From: Arenibacter algicola
Lineage (GTDB): Bacteria; Bacteroidota; Bacteroidia; Flavobacteriales; Flavobacteriaceae
Direction: 5' to 3'
Length of the DNA: 64,000 bases
Assembly: GCF_000733925.1 (NCBI RefSeq)
Contig: NZ_JPOO01000001.1
Span: 2,046,001-2,110,000, forward strand
Shown here: in pieces, positions 28,128-36,260 of the stretch
How the letters are laid out: the number at the start of each line of letters is the position of its first letter
Position numbering within the stretch: position 1 is the stretch's first letter
Position numbers and translations under genes: made by a program
Notes under the pieces: generated by a model
Database searches by the model: none
The model's input: only the letters and a program-made list of their open reading frames with translations
Told to the model about the DNA's origin: nothing

Positions 28128-28538
28128 ATGAGTAGTTCTTTAAAAGTTTGTATTGTTGATGACGACGATATATATCAATTTACCATGGTCATGACCATGA
28201 AATCACTTAATTTGACCGATAAGATTATGGTTTTTTCGGATGGTGAAGAGGCTTTGGATTTTATGTTGGATAATCTACACAATGATAAGGAGCTTCCGGA
28301 TGTGATTTTTTTGGATATAGATATGCCTATCATGGACGGATTTCAATTCATGGAGGAATATGTAAAGATAAAGCCAAAACTGGGAAAGAAAATAACGATT
28401 TATATGGTCTCCTCATCGGTAGACCCTGTGGATATTGAGAGGGCAAAGAAAATAAGCGAAATCACCGATTATATTGTTAAGCCAATTACCCACGATCAGC
28501 TAAAGCATATTGTAGGAGAATTGAGACTTAATGAGTAG
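28128..28538 (+). CDS. Single-domain response regulator (CheY-like)
   Basis: 136 residues, a receiver domain only. The acidic pocket is VDDDD near residues 9-13, the phosphorylated Asp lies in IFLDIDMPIMDG (about residue 60), the Ser/Thr switch is in VSSS, and the conserved Lys is in YIVKPI. There is no output domain, so it probably acts by protein contact or in a phosphorelay. It is co-transcribed with the kinase directly upstream. Confidence 0.93.
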   Translation: MSSSLKVCIVDDDDIYQFTMVMTMKSLNLTDKIMVFSDGEEALDFMLDNLHNDKELPDVIFLDIDMPIMDGFQFMEEYVKIKPKLGKKITIYMVSSSVDPVDIERAKKISEITDYIVKPITHDQLKHIVGELRLNE

Positions 28539-28562
28539 TTCTAAGTTGGCCTGTGGTGGCGT

Positions 28563-28946
28563 TTAAAGCACAAAGGAATCAAATATATATTGTAGTTCCT
28601 TTTCTGGCTCTATACAGAGACCGGAGTGGGTTTCGGAACTTTGTATAATAGTACTTCTAGAGGCTGTTAGCCACCTAAACCTGTCCGATAATTCCAATTC
28701 GCCAATGGTGCCTCCTTTTGGAGATCCAATGCAGATGTCTTCCCAAGCTTTTAAATAGTTATTCAAGGTATCGAAGTCGATTTCACAAGAAAAGGTGGCC
28801 AACTTTTTCTTGCAGATATGAAATTTTACCCTAAGAAATTTTTTCCTTTTTGAGAACAGTATAACGCCCACGTTAAAGAATTCTTCCCGCTCCACTTTGG
28901 GAACAATTCTAATAATGGCATATTCATATTTAACTCTATCTTGCAT
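28563..28946 (-). CDS. DUF3037 family protein
   Basis: 127 residues, cytoplasmic. The N-terminal signature YEYAIIRIVPKVEREEFFNVGVILFS (seen as IIRIVPxxEREEFxNVGVILF) is the DUF3037 hallmark. The start overlaps the stop of the HipA-like gene by 11 bases. DUF3037 genes frequently follow HipA-like kinase genes in bacteria, which suggests a functional pair; its biochemical role is not known. Confidence 0.9.
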   Translation of the reverse strand: MQDRVKYEYAIIRIVPKVEREEFFNVGVILFSKRKKFLRVKFHICKKKLATFSCEIDFDTLNNYLKAWEDICIGSPKGGTIGELELSDRFRWLTASRSTIIQSSETHSGLCIEPEKELQYIFDSFVL

Positions 28947-29715
28947 CTTCAGATTCTTTTACTAACAATTGAATCATAGAAAGTTTGGCATTTAAATATT
29001 CTATGTAGGCCGATCTCATTTCTTCTGGGGTCAAGGTATCCGATTCGCTCTGCAACCAGTCATCAGGTATTGTTGCTATAATTTCTTCAAACTTGTTGCT
29101 TTCGATCGATTGTTTTATTTCATGGGCGGCTTCAGCTAATCTAGTGGCCCTGGATAGAAGTACGTGGTCTTTTATAAGTGGAAAAGTTCTGCTAAGATGG
29201 TTTTTCCATGTATCCCAATTATGGTGAAAATAAAAACTTGCGCCATGGTCTATAACCCACAATTCCTTATTCCAATGTAATAGGTTGGTGTTTTTGGCAG
29301 TACGGTCTATATTGCTGATTAGGCTATCCAATAATACCACTTTTGAAGCAGTCATTTCATCAATTCTGGATACCAAGGGATCATAGGTAATGGCACTGGA
29401 TAAAAAATGTAGCCCTAGATTTAGGCCTACGCTAAATTTTAGAAGGTCTTGAATTTCCTCATCCGGCTCTGTCTTGCTAAAGGAATCATCGAGGTTCATG
29501 AACACCATTTCAGGAACCTTAAGTCCTATGGCCCGAGCAAGTTCGCCACCGATAAGCTCTGCAATCAGCGCTTTTTTTCCTTGTCCGGCACCCCTAAACT
29601 TTAAAACGTAAAGGAATCCGTCATCGGCCTTTACAATTGCGGGAAGGGAGCCTCCCTCGCGCAAGGGCTTTATATATTGGACGACATCCACTGTCCTTAT
29701 TTCAATTTTGCTCAT
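28936..29715 (-). CDS. HipA-like (HipA_2) kinase-fold protein
   Basis: About 259 residues from the Met at 29715 (MSKIEIRTVDVVQYIKP); the frame continues to 29736. The fold resembles the HipA serine/threonine kinase: a nucleotide-binding Lys in FLYVLKFRGAGQGKKAL, a helix ELIGGELARAIGLKVPE, the catalytic-loop-like SNIDRTAKNTN and the metal-binding DFG-like VIDHGAS. It lacks the N-terminal HipA domain and no HipB is nearby, so it is not a classic persister toxin. Partner: the overlapping DUF3037 gene. Confidence 0.85.
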   Translation of the reverse strand: MSKIEIRTVDVVQYIKPLREGGSLPAIVKADDGFLYVLKFRGAGQGKKALIAELIGGELARAIGLKVPEMVFMNLDDSFSKTEPDEEIQDLLKFSVGLNLGLHFLSSAITYDPLVSRIDEMTASKVVLLDSLISNIDRTAKNTNLLHWNKELWVIDHGASFYFHHNWDTWKNHLSRTFPLIKDHVLLSRATRLAEAAHEIKQSIESNKFEEIIATIPDDWLQSESDTLTPEEMRSAYIEYLNAKLSMIQLLVKESEDAR

Positions 29716-30053
29716 ATAGTAAAAGTTGCTCACCAAGTGAGATTTAGTTGCTCGTTCGCTTCCCCGTTCTGTCCGGTCTTGCTTCGAATTGTTATCGGAA
29801 GTTTTCTTCCGATGCCTAATGGGCCTGCCTTTTTCGGCCAGACAGGTCTACCTTCGGGTAATTGACTTAAAAATAATTGCTGGAGCCTTTAAAGTATTCA
29901 TTTTCAGCTAATGAATTTCAATTATTCGGAAGCTCCAGGATGGTGGTTTTTAATAAACAGCATCTTGCTTGTTGCGCATGCCAATTTACTATTACTACAT
30001 AAGCCAGCGTTTAAATATTTTACGGAAATCCACCCTCCCTGAGGCAATGGTCG

Positions 30054-30163
30054 GTCTCCGCATTAGTGATTGCAGCGGCATCCTTTTTTATGTCTTTGGG
30101 GGAAATAGGTTGGTGCCGGCAAAAAGTCCGCGGCATAAAAAAGATATAGCGGAAAGCACGGCC
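30054..30163 (-). repeat. Structured intergenic element with paired arms
   Basis: Arms CATCCTTTTTTATG (30079-30092) and CATAAAAAAGATAT (30134-30147) pair over about ten bases with a bulge, flanked by GCAGCGG on one side and TAGCGG on the other. I recall similar CTTTCCGCTATATC...GGATGCCGCT sequences between genes in other Bacteroidetes, but I cannot verify this here. Confidence 0.4.
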
Positions 30164-30188
30164 ACTTTATGTTTTTATATAAAGTGGC
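30161..30188 (-). other. Strong hairpin just downstream of acs
   Basis: GCCACTTTAT (30161-30170) pairs perfectly with ATAAAGTGGC (30179-30188) over an eight-base loop, 17 bases beyond the acs stop. There is no U-run after the stem, so it may stabilise the transcript end rather than terminate by itself. Confidence 0.5.
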
Positions 30189-30205
30189 AATGCCCCACCA
30201 ATTAA

Positions 30206-32113
30206 TTATAGTACGTTGTCCTTAATTTCTTCTACTACTTCAGGATTTAGCAGTGTACTGGTATCTCCCAAATTGTTCATGTCCCTGCTGGCAATTTTGC
30301 GCAGTATACGCCTCATGATCTTGCCGGAACGGGTCTTTGGCAGGCCAGAGGTAAACTGTATCTTATCCAGTTTGGCAATTGGGCCAATGTGCTCGGTAAT
30401 GATCTGGTTAATTTCGATCCTTAAATTATCGTGGTTACGGGATTCCCCTGTTTCCTTCAATATTACATAGCCATATAGTGCATTGCCCTTAATATCGTGA
30501 GGGAAACCTACAATGGCCGATTCTGCCACTGCCGGGTGCTCGTTTATGGCATCCTCTATTGGAGCCGTGCCCAAGTTGTGGCCAGATACGATGATTACGT
30601 CATCTACGCGACCGGTAATTCTGTAGTATCCTACTTCGTCCCTTAGGGCACCATCCCCGGAAAAGTATTTGTTGGGAAATGCAGAGAAATAGGTGTCTTT
30701 ATATCTATCATGATCGCCCCAAATGGTCCTTGCCATTCCTGGCCAAGGGAATTTTATACAGAGTCGGCCTTCTACTTGGTTGCCTTTGAGTTCCTTGCCC
30801 TGCTCGTCCATCAATGCCGGTTGTATCCCTATAAAGGGGAGGGTTGCATAGGTTGGTTTAGTAGGGGTAACATAAGGAATGGGCGTTATCATTATGCCTC
30901 CTGTTTCTGTTTGCCACCAAGTATCCACAATTGGACTGTTCTTTTTTCCAATAACGTCGTTGTACCAATGCCAAGCCTCTTCGTTGATGGGTTCCCCAAC
31001 GGAGCCCAAGACTTTTAGCGAGGACAGATCATGGTTTTCGGCAAAGGCTATATTTTGCTTTGCCAGGGCGCGGATAGCTGTAGGAGCAGTATAAAATTGG
31101 TTTACTTTGTGTTTTTCCACAATTTCCCAAAACCTTCCGAAATCCGGATAGCTGGGTACCCCTTCGAACATGAGGGTGGTGGCGCCATTGGCCAAGGGGC
31201 CGTAAACAATATAGCTATGTCCGGTAACCCAGCCAATATCCGCAGTACACCAGTAAACATCGTTCTCCGTATATTGAAAAACATTCTTAAATGTATAGGC
31301 GGTATACACTAAATAGCCTGCGGTAGTATGTACCATTCCCTTTGGCTTTCCGGTAGAACCGGAGGTATACAAAATGAACAAAGGATCCTCTGCGTTCATT
31401 ATTTCCGGGACGCAATCCAAATAGGCATTTTCCAATAAGGGCTGTAGCCACTTGTCACGCCCTTCCGTCATATTTATTTTGGCGTTGGTACGTTTTACGA
31501 CCAAAACCGTTTTAACTCCAGGGCAATCTTCCAAACTTTCGTCTACAATTCCTTTCAGGTCAATAGATTTGGAACCTCTATAGGAGCCATCAGAGGTTAT
31601 TAGCAATTTACAATCACTGTCGTTGATACGGGTAGCCAGGGCAGTGGATGAAAAACCAGCGAACACCACGGAGTGTATCGCACCTATCCTGGCACAGGCC
31701 AAGAGGGCAATAGACAATTCCGGGATCATGGGTAGGTATATACAGACCCGATCCCCTTTTTTAACACCTTGATCCTTTAATACGTTGGCCAGTTGACAAA
31801 CGCGCTGGTGAAGCTGACGGTAAGTAATATGTTGGGCTTCCTCCTCCGGGTTATTGGGCTCAAAAATAATGGCCGTTTTTTCTCCCCTGGCAAGTAGGTG
31901 CCTATCTATACAATTTTCGGTAATATTTAATTGTGCCCCTTCGAACCATTTAATTTCAGGTTTTTCGAAATCCCAACTTAAAACGTTGTCCCACTTTTTT
32001 CTCCATAAAAAATGCTCTTCGGCCACTTCTCCCCAGAAATTTTCTGGTTCGCGAACCGATTTTCGATAAACCTGATAGTACTCTTCTAAATGCTTAATGT
32101 GATAATTGCTCAT
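30206..32113 (-). CDS. acs: Acetyl-CoA synthetase (AMP-forming)
   Basis: 635 residues, the normal length. It activates acetate with ATP and CoA via acetyl-AMP. Visible signatures: YTSGSTGKPKGMVHTTAGY (P-loop-like A3 motif, about residue 253), DTWWQTETGG (A5), SGHNLGTAPIEDAI (A8 hinge region) and LPKTRSGKIMRRILRK near the C-terminus with the catalytic, acetylation-regulated Lys. The symporter gene lies upstream in the same direction with a 216-base gap, so acetate uptake and activation are neighbours. Cytoplasmic. Confidence 0.96.
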   Translation of the reverse strand: MSNYHIKHLEEYYQVYRKSVREPENFWGEVAEEHFLWRKKWDNVLSWDFEKPEIKWFEGAQLNITENCIDRHLLARGEKTAIIFEPNNPEEEAQHITYRQLHQRVCQLANVLKDQGVKKGDRVCIYLPMIPELSIALLACARIGAIHSVVFAGFSSTALATRINDSDCKLLITSDGSYRGSKSIDLKGIVDESLEDCPGVKTVLVVKRTNAKINMTEGRDKWLQPLLENAYLDCVPEIMNAEDPLFILYTSGSTGKPKGMVHTTAGYLVYTAYTFKNVFQYTENDVYWCTADIGWVTGHSYIVYGPLANGATTLMFEGVPSYPDFGRFWEIVEKHKVNQFYTAPTAIRALAKQNIAFAENHDLSSLKVLGSVGEPINEEAWHWYNDVIGKKNSPIVDTWWQTETGGIMITPIPYVTPTKPTYATLPFIGIQPALMDEQGKELKGNQVEGRLCIKFPWPGMARTIWGDHDRYKDTYFSAFPNKYFSGDGALRDEVGYYRITGRVDDVIIVSGHNLGTAPIEDAINEHPAVAESAIVGFPHDIKGNALYGYVILKETGESRNHDNLRIEINQIITEHIGPIAKLDKIQFTSGLPKTRSGKIMRRILRKIASRDMNNLGDTSTLLNPEVVEEIKDNVL

Positions 32114-32329
32114 CGTATTTTTAAAATTTCTATAAATTTATATAAATCATCCATAAAAGGAAGGTTTCCTAATATGAATTTAATGTTGAAATGCCAATTT
32201 TATGAGAATGTGTTAAAACCTTGGCAAGGAGATAAGAGGTTTGTTCCATTCCCTGTTCAAAGTAGACAATTACTTCTAATTGATCTGCATTTTATTTAAA
32301 CCATCAACATTTTGGTCCAGCTACTTGGA

Positions 32330-34027
32330 TTAGTGGTCCACAGCCTCTCCTGCACCACTGGGAATCCTAATGTTCTCTACTATTTCCTGCACGTTTTCCG
32401 GGGGTTCGGGTGTAAACCTATTAATGACCAGTGCAACAATAAAATTGACGATCATGGCTACGGTTCCAAAGCCTTCCGGGGATATGCCAAACCACCACTC
32501 CGACTTATCGGGAATTTCGCCCAACCAGCCCAATTTAAATTTGGCCATATAGAACAGCATTAGACTTATCCCAACTACCATACCTCCAATGGCGCCTTCC
32601 TTGTTCATTTTTTTGTAAAAAATGCCCAGGACAATGGCAGGGAAAAAGGAGGCTGCCGCCAGTCCAAAGGCAAGGGCAACTACGGCCGCCACAAATCCAG
32701 GGGGGTTAATTCCAAAATACCCTGCAATAACCACAGCAACTGTTGCTGCACCCCTCGCCGCCCATAGCTCACCTTTTTCAGAGATATTGGGTTTAAATAC
32801 TTTTTTGATCAGGTCATGGGAAACTGAGGCCGAGATAACCAATAACAATCCTGCTGCAGTACTGAGGGCAGCAGCCAAACCTCCAGCGGCCACCAAGGCA
32901 ATTACCCAGGCCGGCAGGTTGGCAATTTCTGGATTGGCCAGCACCATAATATCGTTGTCTACGGTTAATTCGTTCTTATCCTTGTCGGCCACATATTGAA
33001 TAATTCCATCCTTATTTTTGTCGTCGAAGGTCAATAATCCTGTTTCCTCCCAGTTTTTAAACCAAACGGGCATAAGGCTGTATTTTTCGTTGCTTACGGT
33101 ATCTATCAAATTTATTTTCGCGAAAACCGAAACCGCGGGAGCCGTAGTGTAAAGGATGGCGATAAGCAACAATGCAAGTCCGGCCGATTTGCGCGCATCT
33201 TTGACCCTTTTTACGGTAAAGAACCTTACTATTACGTGGGGTAATCCTGCCGTACCTACCATAAGGGCCAAGGTAATGGCAAAGACATCGATGACCGATT
33301 TTGTACCGTCGGTATATTCGGCAAAGCCCAATTCTGTGGATAGCCCGTTTAACCGATCCATTAAAAAGGTTCCCGAACCATCATTAAGGGTAGAACCCAT
33401 TCCCAGTTGTGGGATAGGGTTGCCTGTCATTTGAAAGGAAATAAAAATGGCAGGGACCATAAAGGCGAATATTAGCACACAATATTGGGCCACCTGTGTA
33501 TAGGTAATTCCTTTCATGCCTCCCAGGACAGCATAAAAGAGTACAATGACCATTCCAATGATCACCCCAGTATTGATGTCTACCTGTAAAAACCTAGAGA
33601 AGACCACACCAACACCCCGCATTTGTCCGGCCACATAGGTAAAGGAAACAATCAATGCGCAGAACACGGCCACCATACGGGCGGTATTGGAATAATAGCG
33701 GTCCCCTATAAAATCTGGAACCGTAAATTTTCCAAATTTTCGCAAATAGGGGGCAAGGAGTAGGGCCAGGAGCACATAGCCTCCCGTCCAGCCCATTAGG
33801 TAAACCGAGCCATCATAACCTGCAAAGGCAATAATTCCGGCCATGGAGATAAAGGAAGCTGCCGACATCCAGTCGGCCGCAGTGGCCATTCCGTTTGCCA
33901 AGGGGGAAACCCCACCACCGGCTACATAAAATTCCTTGGTTGATCCTGCTCTGGACCAAATGGCTATTCCTATATACAGGGCAAAGGTGACTCCTACAAG
34001 GAGGTACGTCCAGACTTGAACACTCAT
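32330..34027 (-). CDS. Sodium:solute symporter (acetate permease type, large subunit)
   Basis: 565 residues with about 13 membrane segments. The SSS core is visible in TKEFYVAGGGVSPLANGMATA and ADWMSAASFISMAGIIAFAGYDG (given as AADWMSAASFI). Residues MRGVGVVFSRFLQVD and GGMKGITYTQVAQY match the subfamily that works with a DUF4212 small subunit, often called ActP-like or VC_2705-like. The gene follows the DUF4212 gene after about 105 bases, and acs lies downstream; acetate or another short carboxylate is the likely substrate. Confidence 0.93.
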   Translation of the reverse strand: MSVQVWTYLLVGVTFALYIGIAIWSRAGSTKEFYVAGGGVSPLANGMATAADWMSAASFISMAGIIAFAGYDGSVYLMGWTGGYVLLALLLAPYLRKFGKFTVPDFIGDRYYSNTARMVAVFCALIVSFTYVAGQMRGVGVVFSRFLQVDINTGVIIGMVIVLFYAVLGGMKGITYTQVAQYCVLIFAFMVPAIFISFQMTGNPIPQLGMGSTLNDGSGTFLMDRLNGLSTELGFAEYTDGTKSVIDVFAITLALMVGTAGLPHVIVRFFTVKRVKDARKSAGLALLLIAILYTTAPAVSVFAKINLIDTVSNEKYSLMPVWFKNWEETGLLTFDDKNKDGIIQYVADKDKNELTVDNDIMVLANPEIANLPAWVIALVAAGGLAAALSTAAGLLLVISASVSHDLIKKVFKPNISEKGELWAARGAATVAVVIAGYFGINPPGFVAAVVALAFGLAAASFFPAIVLGIFYKKMNKEGAIGGMVVGISLMLFYMAKFKLGWLGEIPDKSEWWFGISPEGFGTVAMIVNFIVALVINRFTPEPPENVQEIVENIRIPSGAGEAVDH

Positions 34028-34132
34028 ATTTTAAGTTTTTTGGTTGATATTTTGGATTGTGTTTTTGACCAATTGGGTGGTAAGCCCAAAGGATTTCGGT
34101 ATTTATAAGCCGTTTTGGAAAATTCAAAGAGG

Positions 34133-34393
34133 CTATTCGTTGTAACCATACTTTTTGTCCAACTTGTTCATAAGGCGTACATAAACGAATATTAGGATCA
34201 CAAAAACGTAGATAGACCCTTGTTGGGCAAACCAAAATCCCAATTTAAATCCACCAATTTTTATAGTGTTCAGGGTATCCTTAAATAATATTCCGGCCCC
34301 GAAGGAAACGGCAAACCATATGGCTAAAAGAATAAATAAATAACGGACATTTTCTTTCCAATAGGCGGTTGCTTTTTTTTGTTTCTCGCTCAT
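34133..34393 (-). CDS. DUF4212 small subunit of sodium/solute symporter
   Basis: 86 residues with two membrane helices (about 19-37 and 55-78) and the conserved pattern YWKENVRYLFILLAIWF, then FWFAQQGSIYVFVILIFVY and a charged LMNKLDKKYG end. This is the small partner of ActP-like SSS symporters. It is directly upstream of the large subunit, consistent with a two-component transporter. Confidence 0.92.
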   Translation of the reverse strand: MSEKQKKATAYWKENVRYLFILLAIWFAVSFGAGILFKDTLNTIKIGGFKLGFWFAQQGSIYVFVILIFVYVRLMNKLDKKYGYNE

Positions 34394-34471
34394 TATAGTT
34401 TTGGTTTTGTAAAGAGGTAATATTTATGTAACCAAGATAAGGTTTTGATTTAATATACCAAACGATATGTT

Positions 34472-35548
34472 TTAGGCCGGTATATAAATAACACCGCCAA
34501 AGGAATCCCTTTTGGCCCCCGTAACGGAACTGAGGCAATTAATTTTGTGTTCTTCCCGCAAGACTCCCATAAGTGCAAATACCAGGGCCTCTTTAAATTC
34601 GATCAAGGTTTTAGAGGGGGCAACAACTTTAGTTTCCTCCCCAAGTTTCTCCTGTAAACAATCCATAAGGAAGGTGTTTAGAGCCCCACCCCCGGTAACA
34701 AATAAGCTCTTATTTGTTTTATTCCCATGCCCCTTTACTTGAATGGCTATTTGTTCGCATATATGGTGAACAGCCGTATGCAGTAAATTTTCAATACTGT
34801 CCTTGGTAGCTTCAACAATGGGAACTACTTTTTCCACAAACCATTCGAATCCAATGGACTTTGGAAAGGGTAATTTATAGAATTGAAGGTCGTTGAGTTG
34901 GTCCAGCATGTCTTGGTTAATATCTCCTGTCTTTGCCAAGGAACCCCCCTTGTCATAATCGAGGTCTATTTTTTTGGTAATATGATTGAGGATCATATTG
35001 GCCAGGCCTATGTCATAGGCCAATCTTTTGCCATCTTGTTCGAAGGAAATATTGCTAATTCCGCCAAGATTTAGACAGTAATCGTACTCACCAAAAAAAA
35101 GCTGATCCCCTATAGGTACCAAGGGAGCACCTTGTCCGCCCAAAGCCACGTCGTTGGTCCTGAAATCGCAAATTACTTTTGTGGCGCTCTCATTGGCCAA
35201 ATGCTGTCCAGAACCTATTTGGAAGGTGAGTCCGTTTTGTGGTTGATGATGAGTAGTATGGCCATGGCTGGCGATAAAGTCGACTTCCAGGGTATGGGCT
35301 TCAATAAAATCCTTGGCTTGCAGCCCTAGCCAGCTGCCATAGGAATTATGGAATTGTAGCAATTGGTCTGCGGGAAGGTAAATGGAGTTTTTAAGTTTTG
35401 TCTGCATTTCTTCGCTATAGGAAATACTTTGCGTTTGTTTAATCTCGAAATCCCAACCCGTGGGGGTTTCCCATATGTGGCAGTAAGCCAGGTCCAATCC
35501 GTCCAAGGAGGTTCCTGACATTAGCCCGATGACTTTATATGTTTTCAT
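34472..35548 (-). CDS. anmK: Anhydro-N-acetylmuramic acid kinase AnmK
   Basis: 358 residues, the usual size. AnmK opens the 1,6-anhydro ring of anhMurNAc and phosphorylates it to MurNAc-6-phosphate. The hallmark GLMSGTSLDGLDLAY is at residues 8-22. SHGHTTHHQP, GGQGAPLVPIGDQLFF with the catalytic Asp region, and LNLGGISNIS follow; the ATP-binding FVTGGGALN is near residue 285. It is the last gene of the minus-strand cell-wall-sugar run, and its product feeds MurQ, encoded divergently at the other end. Confidence 0.95.
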   Translation of the reverse strand: MKTYKVIGLMSGTSLDGLDLAYCHIWETPTGWDFEIKQTQSISYSEEMQTKLKNSIYLPADQLLQFHNSYGSWLGLQAKDFIEAHTLEVDFIASHGHTTHHQPQNGLTFQIGSGQHLANESATKVICDFRTNDVALGGQGAPLVPIGDQLFFGEYDYCLNLGGISNISFEQDGKRLAYDIGLANMILNHITKKIDLDYDKGGSLAKTGDINQDMLDQLNDLQFYKLPFPKSIGFEWFVEKVVPIVEATKDSIENLLHTAVHHICEQIAIQVKGHGNKTNKSLFVTGGGALNTFLMDCLQEKLGEETKVVAPSKTLIEFKEALVFALMGVLREEHKINCLSSVTGAKRDSFGGVIYIPA

Positions 35549-35592
35549 TTTTAACTATTGATGTTGTTATGATTAATAAGGTTGGCCTGGAT

Positions 35593-36255
35593 CTATTCTG
35601 ACAATATAAAAATTATCGAAATGGGTTTATGGTCATCGTTGGTCACTTCCTGTAATTGGTGTAATTGAAGTCCGGCTTTTTTAAATGCGGACATCCATGA
35701 TTCGAAGGTACGGGCATACCAAGAATGGCCATCGGAGAAATTACCCGGAAGGCCTTTCCAGGAATCGTTGATCCATTGGCTCTTGTACTCCAAATTATTT
35801 TGCAATAAGAAGTAGGGGTGAAGGGTCTGTATGGCGATATACCCATTTTCGGATAGCGATTTTTTTACTTGCTTTAGAAGTTGGCTCAGCCCTTCCCTTT
35901 GATAAAGACAAAAGTTGAATACAGCCGCATCGAAAGGGGATTCAGGGATGGGTTTTCCCAATATAATATCTTCGTAGGACATTTGATAATAGGTGCCATC
36001 GCCTTTGATTTTAGCATTTTCCAATAATTCGGGAATGGCATCCAGGCCCACCACAAATTTACCCATGGTGCCAAGACTTCTAGTGAGCCATCCCTCCCCG
36101 CAGCCAACATCCACAATTTTGATGGCAGGAGAATTGCCAATGAGATCCAATATGGCCTTATTGGTGAATTTTCTGGATTCGATATCGGCATTGTCGATTA
36201 CCTTGATCCATTCAAGGGCATTTTTATTCCAGGATTTGATAATGTCGTTCTCCAT
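35593..36255 (-). CDS. Class I SAM-dependent methyltransferase
   Basis: 220 residues with a Rossmann-like fold. Motif I is KIVDVGCGEGWLTRSLG (about residues 45-61), followed by an acidic residue at GLDAIPELL, and FDAAVFNFCLYQ at motif IV. No signal peptide. It lies five bases after nagZ and 44 bases before anmK on the same strand, so it is embedded in the cell-wall-sugar operon, although no methylation step is known in that pathway. The substrate is not predictable. Confidence 0.88.
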   Translation of the reverse strand: MENDIIKSWNKNALEWIKVIDNADIESRKFTNKAILDLIGNSPAIKIVDVGCGEGWLTRSLGTMGKFVVGLDAIPELLENAKIKGDGTYYQMSYEDIILGKPIPESPFDAAVFNFCLYQREGLSQLLKQVKKSLSENGYIAIQTLHPYFLLQNNLEYKSQWINDSWKGLPGNFSDGHSWYARTFESWMSAFKKAGLQLHQLQEVTNDDHKPISIIFILSE

Positions 36256-36260
36256 TGTCT

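Larger units (their letters stand above)
29716..30205. other. Intergenic region with structured element
   Basis: About 490 bases between acs and the HipA-like gene, both on the minus strand. No coding frame is convincing. It holds a GC-richer structured stretch (30054-30188) with several inverted repeats, listed separately, and presumably the promoter of the HipA-like/DUF3037 pair. Confidence 0.5.

Noticed and set aside
28936..29715. Classic HipBA toxin-antitoxin module
   Set aside because: No HipB-like helix-turn-helix gene is adjacent and the HipA N-terminal domain is missing; the neighbour is DUF3037.
33813..34235. 140-codon minus-strand ORF overlapping the symporter and DUF4212 genes
   Set aside because: It is an alternative frame of two well-supported genes and includes their spacer; composition is not protein-like.
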